Origin: Helichrysum umbraculigerum
Lineage: Eukaryota; Streptophyta; Magnoliopsida; Asterales; Asteraceae
DNA length: 64,000 nucleotides
NCBI GenBank assembly: GCA_949592205.1
Contig: CATIUR010000001.1
Span: 63,134,559 to 63,198,558 of the forward strand
Direction: 5' to 3'
Part shown: piece after piece, positions 35,612 to 46,332 of the stretch
How positions within the stretch are numbered: position 1 is the first letter of the stretch
How the letters are laid out: every line of letters begins with the position of its first letter
Notes under the pieces: generated by a model
Seen by the model: only the letters and a program-made list of their open reading frames with translations
Told to the model about the DNA's origin: nothing
Database searches by the model: none
Position numbers and translations under genes: made by a program

Positions 35612-36300
35612 GACCTCTCCCATCAGTGACAGAAACTGACTGAGCCACGTTAGCGCCACGTCAGCTTTTTCCTCAAACTGACTGAAACTGACTGACCACT
35701 CCCATCAGTGGTCCGTCACTTCAATTTCTGAGACCCACTGACTAATTAATTAATCAATTTAAATACAATAATTCAAATAAACAAAACAATTTAAATAAAA
35801 CACACTTCATTAAAAATAAAAAAAATTACAAATTTCCTAAAAATTAAAAATACAATATTTTTAAAACACATCATATTAAAATTTTAAAACATTACTATAA
35901 TTAAAAAAAATACATTATAATTATTAAAATAAAAAATTTAATTACATTTATATTTAAATTTATGGTTGTTAAAACTTGGGCTTGTTAGCCCATTTATTCC
36001 AATCCATATAAAAAATCAAACTTGGCCCATTTATCCTAACCTATCATCATCATCGTCTTCATCGGTTCATCCTGCTGCAATTGTGATTTTTTTTCCCCTC
36101 CTTTCAAACGCATGAAATCAAGAAAACAAAAAAAGGGTTTAATCTCGTACGGGCCCCACCTGAACCCCCCTCACCTTCGTCGCCAAACGTCGCCAAACCG
36201 AAGGGAGCAAACCGACGAGGCAACCGACGAGTTGGTGCCATCGCCGTCACTCTCGTCGGTTGGAACCGACGACAACTGAAGGCTCCCGATGGGAGTGGTC
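35612..36300. mobile_element. PIF/Harbinger-type MITE, 689 bp
   Basis: Left end GACCTCTCCCATCAGTGAC and right end (reverse complement) GACCACTCCCATCGGGAGCC. Flanks are TAA and TTA, an imperfect 3-bp TSD. The first 270 bp are nearly identical to the left part of the next element at 36354, so it is an internally deleted relative. The open frame at 36104-36310 is GC-rich terminal sequence, not a gene. Confidence 0.75.
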
Positions 36301-36353
36301 TTAGAGACACATAATCAAACTGTTGAGAAAAAATAACATCCTCATGAATATAA

Positions 36354-38554
36354 GACCACTCCCATCAGTGACTGAAACTGACTGAGCCACGTCAGCGCCA
36401 CGTCAGCTTTTTCCCCAAACTGACTGAAACTGACTGACCACTCCCATCAGTGGTCCGTCACTTCATTTTTTGGGACCCGCTGACTAATTAATTAATCAAT
36501 TTAAATACAATAATTTAAATAAACAAAAAAATTCAAATAAAACACACTTCATTAAAAATAGAAAAATTACAAATTTCCTAAAAATTAAAAATACAATAAT
36601 TTTTAAATAAAAAAACTACAAATCCTAAAAATTAAAAAGTGCAATAATAAAAAACTACAAATCCTAAAAATTAAAAAGTGCAATAATTTAAAACTACGAT
36701 TCCTAAACTAATCTAATCGGAGCCCGATTCCTCGTTGTCGTTTGCATTTTCCTCCTCGTCTTCATCGGACTCGCCGGCGGCATACTGTTGTCGTATTGTG
36801 ATACGACTTCTTTGCGAGCAGATTTGATCATTTTGATCTCTTTTTTTGACGGCTTTTTTCCAAGTGTCTTAGCAAGAAAAGAAATAGCTTTGTACGCCGC
36901 CTTTTTCATTGCGTTTTCCTTGATCAACTTGATAGCTTCTTGTTGCGCTAGAGCAGTTTGTTTGACTGCTTCAAATGTGTCAATCTTTTCCGAACGAACA
37001 CTTCGCGAAGACGACCCGGCGGAGCTAGAAGCCGTACTTTTGGCCGCCTTTCGGCCCGCTGGATGGCGGAGGTAGTCGTCTTGAAACAACCGTTTCATGT
37101 TTGCATCTAGAGCAGAATGAACCGGCTCATCGTCTATGTCAAGATCAGTGACAAAAGGTGCGTAGGTGTCTTCGTTAGCCATCACCCCCGGCTCAGCGAA
37201 GAATTTTGGAAAATGTTTCAAAACATTCCAAGATGATTCATAGATGAAAGCACATTTGATTTGCTTTCGGAATGCTTTTCGGGCCGCCGTTAAGACGTCG
37301 AATTTGTTGGCGCCGCTTTGTGGTTGAATCTCTTTGTAGTGTTTGTAGATGCCTTGGAATGACTTGGAATCGTGTGAAATCTTGTTCCACTTGCCGGTAA
37401 GTTGATTGAGGTTGCGCTGACGTGAATCTGTCACACAAGAGTTGTAACCTTGTAGGACTTTGGACCAAATAGATTCGTTTGTTTGGTTTTTTCCTTGGAC
37501 CCCATTCTCGGAACAGTGAATCCACCTCTCTGCCAGAATTTTTGCATCCTCGTCGGTCCATCGTAGTTGTTTGCGTTTGGGCTCGGCAGGTTGCTTACCT
37601 CTTTTTTTGGACTTTTTTGGATCGGTGACAGTTTCGGGTTCGGGTTCGGATTGATCATCGGGTTCATTTTCGGGTTGGGCCTCGTCGGAACTTTCTTTCA
37701 ACGTTTGAGGCACGGTGAAGTTGGTTTGTTGAAAGTGAGGATTGGAAGTGCTTGGTGACCATTGTGGTGGTTGTTGTGGTGACCACTGTGTGTGTTGGAA
37801 TTGTGGATGTGGTTGTGACCATTGTGTTTGGTGGAATTGTGGTTGTTGTGGTGACCATTGTGTGTTTTGGTACCACCCGTGGTGTTGGTAGTTGTTTCTC
37901 GGATCATCCGCGGAAAAGTTGAATGGTTGAGCAATTGGTGGGAAGGCGGCATATTGTTGATTTTGAGAGGATGAACCGGAAGCATGTTGTTGAGGTGGTT
38001 GGGAGGAACCGGAAGCTTGGGTGTTTGGTGATGACATGTTTGGTAACGGGTTGTTTAATCAAGCTTGCCACATATCATGGCCAATATTTTGTGAATCTTT
38101 CTTTTTGGTTTTGGATTTGGGGTTTGATTTGGTGTTTTTTTGACATTTTTGTTTGTGAAAGATGAAAAGGTTGGATGGTGGTTGTTTGAGAAAGGTGAAA
38201 ATGTATATTGAAAGTGTGTTGAAAGATTGGATGGTGGTTGTGTGAAAATGGGTAAAATGATAGTGGTATTTAAAGGTAAAAAGTGGGTTTTTTTTAAAAA
38301 AAAAAAATCTTTTTTTTTCGAAAAAACGGCCATATGACCGTTTGTTTTTATTTTATTTTTTTAAAATTTTTTTTTTTTAAAAAACTAACGGTTAGAATTA
38401 AAAAAAAAAACGAAATGGGCCCCACTCACCTCGTCTCCGCTCGTCGCCAAACCGAAGGAGGGAACCGACGGACCCAACCGACTGCGCCGTGCCATCGGCG
38501 TCGATTAAACCGACGGGCGTCGGCTCCCAACCGACGGACCCGATGGGAGTGGTC
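36354..38554 (-). mobile_element. PIF/Harbinger-type element with ORF1 only, 2201 bp
   Basis: Inverted termini GACCACTCCCATC at both ends and a perfect TAA TSD (36351-36353, 38555-38557). The left subterminal zone repeats ACTGACTGA words, the right repeats CCGACGG words. The only gene is the Myb/SANT ORF1 at 36703-38037; no DDE transposase frame fits in the remaining sequence. It would need a transposase in trans. Confidence 0.85.
36703..38037 (-). CDS. PIF/Harbinger ORF1-like Myb/SANT (trihelix) protein, 444 aa
   Basis: Intact frame. Residues 1-125 are Gln/Pro/Ser/His-rich with repeated QTQWSPQQPQF-type units; about 130-160 is acidic then basic (KKSKKRGKQ). RKQLRWTDEDAKILAERWI near 163 opens a Myb/SANT-like trihelix domain with TWxxED-like features and a second helix set ending about residue 280 (FAEPGVM). 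A Ser-rich linker and a helical Lys/Glu-rich C-terminus (about 355-415) resemble the NAM-associated region. In Harbinger elements the Myb-like ORF1 product binds the transposase and subterminal DNA and helps nuclear import. Such proteins are often labelled glutathione S-transferase T3-like in databases. No transposase neighbour is present. Intactness suggests recent movement or selection. Confidence 0.85.
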   Translation of the reverse strand: MSSPNTQASGSSQPPQQHASGSSSQNQQYAAFPPIAQPFNFSADDPRNNYQHHGWYQNTQWSPQQPQFHQTQWSQPHPQFQHTQWSPQQPPQWSPSTSNPHFQQTNFTVPQTLKESSDEAQPENEPDDQSEPEPETVTDPKKSKKRGKQPAEPKRKQLRWTDEDAKILAERWIHCSENGVQGKNQTNESIWSKVLQGYNSCVTDSRQRNLNQLTGKWNKISHDSKSFQGIYKHYKEIQPQSGANKFDVLTAARKAFRKQIKCAFIYESSWNVLKHFPKFFAEPGVMANEDTYAPFVTDLDIDDEPVHSALDANMKRLFQDDYLRHPAGRKAAKSTASSSAGSSSRSVRSEKIDTFEAVKQTALAQQEAIKLIKENAMKKAAYKAISFLAKTLGKKPSKKEIKMIKSARKEVVSQYDNSMPPASPMKTRRKMQTTTRNRAPIRLV

Positions 38555-38841
38555 TAATAAAACCTTATATACCTAAAAACTCAATGCTATATAGCACGTT
38601 TTATATTTAAATTTAAAAAAAACATATTGAAAGGATAAGAAGTCAACGTTTTTAACGTCCATAAGTACGTACTCTTCTTCTTTACAGTACCAAATAAATA
38701 GAAGCGATATAATTGACTGTACATCTTATTTTGACATACCCAAAAAAATAAGTAAGTATGTTATTCATCTTACTTTGTGAATTAAAACTCAAATTTATAC
38801 TAAAAATCAAACAATAGTTTCTAATCAAACTTAATATTCAT

Positions 38842-38847
38842 CACGTG
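38842..38847 (+). promoter_or_regulatory. G-box CACGTG upstream of the small gene
   Basis: CACGTG about 45 bp before the TATA box, a usual place for a plant bZIP/bHLH site. Motif only. Confidence 0.4.
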
Positions 38848-38887
38848 ATTATAGCCTAATTACCATATTCAAAAAATTTCCCATGAG

Positions 38888-38895
38888 TATATAAA
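38888..38895 (+). promoter_or_regulatory. TATA box of the small gene
   Basis: TATATAAA, with the ATG 92 bp downstream at 38980 and a leader containing an A-run. Good spacing for a plant promoter. Confidence 0.6.
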
Positions 38896-39089
38896 CTAGA
38901 GTTTACAATCACAAAAAAAAAAAAAAAAGACACAGATTACTCCAAGTTCTCAAATTCCCAGAAAAAGAAAAAACTCACTATGGATCCCCAAAATGATGCC
39001 AACAATACCCCTACCCATGTTACCAACACCCCTGCTGCTAACACTAGCTCTCCCCCTGCTGTTACCACTACCCCTCCCCCCATTGTTAC

Positions 39090-39911
39090 CAGTGGCGAAT
39101 CTAGGATCACATGTAAGGGGGGTCCAAGTCTTGTGAGACAATGAAATGATTAAATGAGATATCTTAGGTAACGGGTCGGGTCGGGTCCGATCGATGAAGG
39201 TTACTATCTTATTAGCTTATCCACTTACAAATGTTTAAGCATTCACTTAGATGTTAAAATTTCTTATAAAAACAAGTAATATAGATATGTATTAACTTTA
39301 TTAGATTGATGACGTAAATTAATCTAAATCCTACCAATATTCTGTGCAAACACCCCAATAAATTCGTTTTATGTTCATTGATTTGGTTTTGCTTACATAA
39401 CAATCTTTTGATAAGCAATTCACAAAATTTTCCATTCATTTAAAAATTTAAATAAAATTTATTAAGAGTTATGGATAAGGTAAAAATAAAAAAAAAATCA
39501 CGTACCAATTTCAAGGAATAAAATTTACTGTATTAACATATGTGGTACTTAAGATTGAGATATAAATGACAAAATATTTTAATTGAGGGGCTAAAACGAA
39601 GTATAACATGTTAGTGGAGGGGCCTTAAATGAATAAAATGACAAAATGTCATCTTCCTCATCGAATCCCTCAAGAAACCCACATGCAACTTGAAATTCAT
39701 ATCATACAGCTCAAAATTTTCACCACTAAAATACATTTCAGTACTAAATAAGTATCAAAATTTAGCAAATCTCTATCAAATCCAAAGCTAACATGGGTCC
39801 AAGGATAATTATAAGGGGGGTCCATTTCAAAAATCCTATAACACTATAACTTAATTTCAATTCTAAGGGTGGTCCATGGACCCCCCTTAACTTGATGTAG
39901 ATTCACCCCTG
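39090..39911. mobile_element. hAT element inside the small gene's first exon, 822 bp
   Basis: Left end CAGTGGCGAATCTAGG and right end (reverse complement) CAGGGGTGAATCTACA, flanked by a perfect 8-bp TSD ATTGTTAC (39082-39089, 39912-39919). Subterminal AAGGGGGGTCCA and TGGACCCCCCTTA words are inverted. Noncoding. Confidence 0.88.
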
Positions 39912-39983
39912 ATTGTTACCACTACCCATGTTTTTACCCCTGCACATGCACCTGCACCTGCTAACCCAGTTCATCCTCCTATG

Positions 39984-40878
39984 TAGGGGTGTCACTTTTA
40001 TCCGAAATTCGAATAATTCATCCGATCCAATCCGATTTAGGTTAAATGGACAGGATTATTTGGATTACGGATTGCTTAAACGAATTATGGATTACTTAAA
40101 TGGATACACGGATAGGATTAAGGATCAAAATTAAACTGTTTGGATATATCCGTATAATCCGAATAAGAATCAAATAATTAAATAATATTTTTTAATAATA
40201 TATTAGATATTAATGTTACCATATAAGAAATTAAAATTAATCACAAATATAATATATTAGATATTTATGTAGAATTGAAAGATATTGGTACTTCTAGTAA
40301 AAATTGGATATAAATTTGCAAGTAACAGGTATAAAATTTCATTTTTAATTGTTGTTACATATTGTACTTTACTACTTTGTGTAAGAAATAAACACATAAA
40401 GAGTTACTATTTTTTCAGTTTTTGAAGAACGGAGTTCTGACATTTTTGATGCTATGAACTTAAGAAAAGAAGATTTAATACTTTTTAGTTGTTTTGGGAC
40501 TCCTCTTTTAGATTAGATTGATTGGCAATGTATTTAATTTTGGAACTATGAATATATTTTGGATCAAATTGTATGTTAGAAGCTGAAATTGGAATTTGGA
40601 TGTTATAATATGATATATCATTTCATCTTATCTTATGTTTATTTATATACTTATTTTATTAAACGTAAATTTAGTCTTACTTGATATCACACGTTCAACT
40701 TGAGCTTATTCGGATGAAACCGTTTAATCCGAAAATTAATCCGAACCATTTAATCCATATCCGATTAATCCGTTTTTTATTTGGATTGGATTAAGGATGA
40801 ACTTGAGATTGTCCAAAATCCGATTAATCCGATCCGAATAATCCGAAATCCGAACAATCCGTCCGAATAACACCCCTA
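39984..40878. mobile_element. Second hAT-like element inside the same exon, 895 bp
   Basis: Left end TAGGGGTGTCACTTTTATCC and right end (reverse complement) TAGGGGTGTTATTCGGACGG, perfect 8-bp TSD CTCCTATG (39976-39983, 40879-40886). Dense ATCCGAA/TTCGGAT subterminal words, like the 17844-18298 element. No transposase. Confidence 0.88.
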
Positions 40879-41187
40879 CTCCTATGCCTGCAGAACGTAG
40901 ACTTGAAAAAGAACTTATTAGGGAAACTAACTTACAAACTTGGAATTGGAATGATGTCATTGATATTAGTTCTGATGATGAGGTAAAAATTTCATTCTTC
41001 TTAAAAAAAGCGTTTATAAGGTTTTTAATCATTCATGTAATGGTACAGGTTTCAGGACACTTTGGACATGGAAACTCTTTTTAGTTTGGGCATTGATGAG
41101 GAACTTGGATACCCACGTGTTGAAACTGCAATGGTCAGGCAAGAAAGAAGGAACCACTTTGCGGTTTTAAACCGTCATCGAGTTTAA

Positions 41188-41668
41188 AGTGTAGTGCATG
41201 CACTCAATGACATGAGCGACGAAGATAGTTTATTATAAATAAAAGGTGACTATCTACTACAATTGTATCCGACTTTTTTCATTTAATGGTATGTATTGTT
41301 TAATCCTATGCACTAGATTTTGTATGTTGACCAAAACATCTTCACATTCCAAAACTTATATTTTAAAATAATATCAAAAATAAAGATAATTTGTAACTGA
41401 CTATACTGACCGAGGTTAAAGATAATTTATCTCATCCTTAGTGTTGGGATTTAGTAATAATAATAATGGTCTACCTTAATATAATACTACTTTAATTTCA
41501 TCTTATGTAGTACTTCAATTTAATCATACTTATTTTTTTAATTTTATAGAGCAGATTCCTATAAAATATATTTCAAATGAAACCAAACTATTTACAAAAA
41601 AGAAATGTATATAACATATGTATTCCAAACTATTTTTAAAAAAAATGTTGAGTAAATTGCATGATTGG
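41188..41668. other. 3' region of the small gene and AT-rich spacer
   Basis: TTTATTATAAATAAAAGG at 41229-41246 could hold a polyadenylation signal. No other feature seen. Confidence 0.5.
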
Positions 41669-43200
41669 TGTCGCACCCCGAATTACATGATTAGCGGAAG
41701 CATTCATTAAGTGCGACTAACCGAGTAATCATAGCACATAAGATATATAATGAATGACTCTACATGCGTCGTTTACAATTACATTGATAATACAAAAGTA
41801 TTACATTGTTATATTAATTTCAAAAGCTCGTAAGCCAAATGATAGAGATTCTAGGGCATATCAAATTTTACAAAATTTGGAAATGCAAGGGAATCTCCTG
41901 ATGTCTGTATGCGACTCGAGCTAAGTATCCTGATATTGCAGACCTACTGCTGCTGAGAACCTGAGAATACATGCTAAAATGGTCAGCTAAAGCTGGTGAG
42001 CTCACAGGTTTGTAATATGATAAGATATAATTCATGAACCGCAAGATTTAAGTATAATGATTTGCAACCAAGCAAATAAATAAATGAGTGTATATCACTG
42101 CCATGAGCACATAGTCTGAGCTTAACTGAGGTGTCAGGATCACAATCAAGTGCCTGATCGAGAGTGCCTCTCTGCGAGTGCCTAATCTACACTCGTATGA
42201 ACAAATGATAATGTGTCCGTTTGACCAGTTGGGGCTTCCAACCCGGACGGGGATTCTCAATCCCATATGGTACCATACACTAACATTCACGCTACAAAAG
42301 TATTACCAAACTATGCTAGAGGACTTAAACTGATTAGAGAAAACAACTCATACAGTATATAGCGATATTTTGATACTTGCGTTCACATGTAAAACAAAAC
42401 AAGCATGTATTCCCACCCCTGGGTTAAAACAGTAAAAGGAGGGGCTATGAGACTCACCTGAGTCTGATGAATTGCTATCGAGCAATTAATGATGGAGTAC
42501 AAGGTAATGATGTCGTCCAAACGACTGTAACCTGCTGGGCGTCCTAAACGCGCAAGGTTATGATAATGAGTAGGTATTTCAAAAGATTACATATACTAGT
42601 TGTCCACTCAACTAGTTATGTCCAAATACTTTGGTTGTTTGTTCGTGTTTTGAATATATGTACGGCCCGTTGGTGAGTTTACATAATAATAATTTCAAAG
42701 TACTATTATTATAAGGTTGTTACGTTACACTTGTAAAGTATGTTTCCGAGTCGTATCGTATAAATATTGATGTCACGCAAGTTTAACATTTAGTGAGAAA
42801 GACTAGTTGTGGTCCCGCTATTTGAGATACTAGGATAAGGGCGAAGCCCTTGAATGACAGGGGTCCGGGGGCAGCACCCCTGGTAGCGGGGTCCAAGGGG
42901 TAGAGCCCTTGGCGGGGGTCGAGCTGCCAGGTCAGCTTGGAAAATTTTTATTCCTACTATATTGCTTTAGTAAAAACGAATTTGAAATTCGAATTCGGAG
43001 TAAAATCCAAATTCGAATTCGGAGTAAACAGGTGGCAGAATCTTAGTTAAGATACTTAATAAAAATTGTGCCGTTTGAAGTTAACACGTGACGCGGCCCG
43101 AACGGTCAGGTTTTGTAACTCTCTCCTTTTGTGGAGGGGGAGAGCCGTCCTCGTCGTCAGAAGGACTTAACCGGACCAGTCAGGCCGGCGATCAGTGAAG
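41669..43200 (-). mobile_element. Gypsy LTR, minus orientation, right boundary unclear
   Basis: Starts TGTCGCACCCCGAATTACATG on the plus strand, the inverse of a GGGTGCGACA LTR end. It shares order and words with the solo LTR at 19201: GGAAGC near the end, CGTTTGACCAGTT with ACCCGGAC, the CAG/GTGAGTC donor, then the GC-rich stem-loop block at 42858-42920. No PBS was found next to 41669, so it is solo or truncated. Homology fades around 43200 and no matching TSD (ATTGG expected) was found. Confidence 0.6.
42458..42543 (-). other. Putative leader exon 2 in the 41669 LTR
   Basis: Minus strand: acceptor GCGTTTAG/G and donor GACTCAG/GTGAGTC bound 86 nt. Same arrangement as in the other gypsy LTRs. 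Confidence 0.5.
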
Positions 43201-44652
43201 TTTTTAAAATTTATAGTTTGCAGGGCTCAACTTATAGGTACTACCTACTACACAGGGTGAGTAAGCAGCAAGTATAACTCGAGGTCGTTCTTCAATCGGA
43301 GTGAATTGAAACAAAGCTAGGCCAAAGATAAGGTTCACTATTAGGATGGGTTTTGTGTAGATAGGTAGGTTTTGTTTGGTTGGTTTTCTGATTATCTAAA
43401 TTATCTAAATGCAGAGAAAGTAAAATAGAGGAGAATCGGTAGTTAGGTAGACAGATAAAGAATGTGGCTGTTGAAACTTCAATAATCAGTTGTGGGGATG
43501 ATGTTTATAAAGATGATAGGGGACATGTTTAAGTAATTGACAAATGAATTCTAGGTGTAAACACTAGGACCCTACTTGTTTTGGTAGAAACCTAAATAAG
43601 TATGTCACTGAGTACCTAGGTTATCGGGATTCTGATCAGAACAGGCTGCTCGACCCCCCACACTGTCTTGTGATGACAAGTGACCCAATAAGGGTGCAGG
43701 TATAAGGTAACAGACTGCCCTCGGGTGATTCTGACCTTTCTTAACACCTAAATGCACATGTTATTACCTAAATGTGTACAGATTATTAACCAGTTATTCT
43801 GAACTATCGGTTTTGTAGAGTCTAGGGGTTTAGGAATCCTGAACCACTGCTGGGCTTGACCTACATTACTAGACTCATTCTCTTAGGTGGTATTTTTAGC
43901 TTAAATACTTCCGTCATGATCTAGAGCTCTCCTTTGCGATCAGTCATTCGTCCCTAGGAACACCATCAATGTACAATGCATTTACTTCTTCCACAGCACG
44001 CTAGCCCTAGGTACATTTGCGGTGTACAGTACTCTAACCATCTTATATGTGGCAAAAAGTCATGTTTTTAGGCACATATTTCCCGCACATTTGACCCAAT
44101 TCTTGGTGAAAACACTTGAATTAAACGTTTATTTACTTAATTTCACAAAGTTGGTCAAATTACAGGCATTGCTATAAAAAGTGCTAAAAACGTCCAAAAG
44201 GCACGCAAATCGAGGCAGATTATTCAAACACTGATTCTCACAGACTTTTAACCATATTATGATACAAGTTCTTAAATAGTCTCATATGATGTATCAGGTT
44301 ATTCCAAGACTGTAGAAACAAGAATCGTGCAGATCGGGTAAAGAACGAGGAAGATGGAGCTTTCTGAGCGCAAACCGAGGGCATTCCGCACACGCCAACT
44401 CTAGAGACATCCAAATTTGGAAAATTTGGCATCATTAGAAGCGTAACGGAATTACGAGATCACAGGCAAAAGAATCAAGTCAAACGGACGAGAAACGAAG
44501 AAGATACGGCCTTCCGAAGCAACGAGAAAAGTCAGATAAATCACACGGCCTACCACACGGCCACCTCCTAGCCGTACATGGCCTAGAGGAGGCCGTACAC
44601 GGCCCTCAACTAGTCGTACACGGCCTGGTTGAGGCCGTACACGGCCTGTTTT
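43201..44652 (-). other. Unassigned repetitive sequence with GGCCGTACACGGCC array
   Basis: No gene. The right end (44545-44647) holds five or more GGCCGTACACGGCC-type palindromic words, the kind of array found in the LTRs of this window. This suggests the 5' part of another minus-strand LTR retrotransposon. It may belong to the 41669 LTR or be a separate fragment cut by the Tekay-2 LTR. Confidence 0.4.
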
Positions 44653-45677
44653 TGTGACAATCCTCCAATTTGGGTATTTGCTTAACCTAATTTCATGCAT
44701 TACCTAGAGTACTTCCCTGATTAGTGAATTCAAAACAAATTATGTGTTAAGTTTTTGATAAACTTACTATGTGTTATGTGATATATTTGATTGTAGTTAT
44801 ATGTGATATATATATAATTACGTACGAAATAAATATATCAAACTCTATGAGTTGAACACAATAATATTGGTGATACAAAATAATTAATAATTCGAAAATT
44901 ATTAATTACAACTATTATATAATTATACTATTGGAATAATATAATAAAGTATACGTTTTATAATAAACGTATTAATCGCGAATAATAAAGTTCCGAAATG
45001 AACTTCGAAAATACTTTTGAATAATTTTTAGTTTGAAATTATTATATAAAGGTATTACAACGAAAAGAAAACGAAACATTTAGACGATTTTTGTTACACA
45101 TAATACGAACAGAAACAATTTTAAAACGCACCTAGAGGTTCCAAATAATAAAAGTATTATTTCGTAAGTTACTGTTTTAATGTATAGAACATTACCTCAA
45201 AATATGATTTCCGAATTTTACTGAAATCTGGCACGCGTTTTCAACTATACAGTACTTTTACTGTGATTAATTTTAATTATACTTGTAACAAAGTATTTCA
45301 CATTTCGATTTCAAATTTCTAAATCTGAGATATAGAGAAACATAACGCGAAATTTTATTATAACTAAAGTACCACAAATTATACCCGTACACGAAATTAA
45401 CGGGCTAAAAACTACAAATTGTACACGTTCTAAAATATCTGGGGAACAGATTGAGGTTCGCTCCATACCATCGTTTGAAAAACTCGACCAAAACACTCTG
45501 CTATACATTTCCATCCATCCTCAATAATTCATTCACCAACCATCTTCTTCTTCATTTGGTGTGTGCGTGTGTGTGCTGGAGAACAAGCAGAGGAAACAAC
45601 AAGCAGGAAGAGCAACACCATAATCATCTTCATCATCTCAAAAATCAAACATCAAACACTTCACAAAAATGATCACA

Positions 45678-45682
45678 TAATC
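45678..45682 (+). repeat. Sirevirus target site duplication, left (TAATC)
   Basis: TAATC; the identical copy is at 60157-60161. Confidence 0.95.
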
Positions 45683-46278
45683 TGTAAGTCCCCTAGTTTT
45701 AGGATCGATAACTTCGTTATCTGTAGTATTAAGGTGCGGAATCCCTCAATACGGTGTTATCTTACTAACAACGAATATGTTCGAATTGCGTTTTAATAAA
45801 GCTTAACTTTAAACGATGAATCGTCAAAGCCTAGCCTTTAGGTTCGGTTTTTCTCTGGTTGTTGAGTTCGCAGATCAGAAAGACGAATAGCAAAAGTTCT
45901 TCAAGTGTTAGGTTTTTCACGTTGGAAAAACATATTTATAATCTGGTTTGGCTCGGCTCGCATGGGCCTGCGAGTTCGATCCAACTCGCAGCCCAAGCCC
46001 AACACAGAGCTTGGCTCGCCAGACTAATCCCTCGCGAGTTCAGTTCTCATCTCACAGCTCAGCTCGCTGCGACCTGAGATCTCTACTCGCTTTGCATGAA
46101 ACGTCTATTATTTATTTCGTATTTAAACATTCGTCTAACTTAGCACAATAATATGTTTAACGAATATTACTAACAAAACAAACATTTATTTACAAATCTA
46201 AACCAATGTAGAAACATAATAATAATTACACCAGTCCTATTTCAAGCTAGATCTGTTGTCACAATTTATGTCTCAACA
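45683..46278 (-). repeat. Sirevirus 3' LTR
   Basis: Reads TGTTGAGACATAAATTGTG to GGGACTTACA on the minus strand. Contains GCGAGTT/AACTCGC words (45957-46090). The 72-codon and 67-codon plus-strand frames in both LTRs are not genes. Confidence 0.95.
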
Positions 46279-46290
46279 GACTCCCCCTTG
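46279..46290 (-). other. Sirevirus polypurine tract
   Basis: CAAGGGGGAGTC on the minus strand, directly next to the 3' LTR. Similar CAGGGGGAG tracts occur upstream inside ORF3 (48101-48110, 48246-48255). Multiple PPT-like sites have been reported for Sireviruses. Confidence 0.9.
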
Positions 46291-46332
46291 ACAATAGCTC
46301 TAGCGTCTTTATCTTCACGCTGTCTTTGGTTT

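Larger units (their letters stand above)
38980..41187 (+). pseudogene. Small unknown gene broken by two hAT insertions
   Basis: Coding segments 38980-39089, 39920-39983 and 40887-40982 are continuous in frame once the two hAT elements and one copy of each TSD are set aside. A 73-bp intron (40983-41055, donor GAG/GTAAAA, acceptor TTTCAG) leads to the last exon 41056-41187. The frame totals 133 codons. The N-terminal half is Thr/Pro/Ala-rich (NTPTHVTNTPAANTSSPP); then comes a charged helix (ERRLEKELIRE), WNWNDVIDISSDDE, and a C-terminus with FSLGIDEELGYPR and RRNHFAVLNRHRV. I do not recognise the family. Promoter elements lie upstream, so this was a host gene. Both insertions contain stops in all relevant frames, so the gene is probably null unless they are spliced out. 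Confidence 0.72.

Noticed and set aside
44452..44700. 82-codon minus-strand frame with repeated GRVRP-like words
   Set aside because: The repetition is translated GGCCGTACACGGCC array, not a protein repeat.
45859..46151. Open frames of 72 and 67 codons in the Sirevirus LTR, repeated at 59737-60029
   Set aside because: Present on the strand opposite to the element and only inside the LTRs; no recognisable protein.
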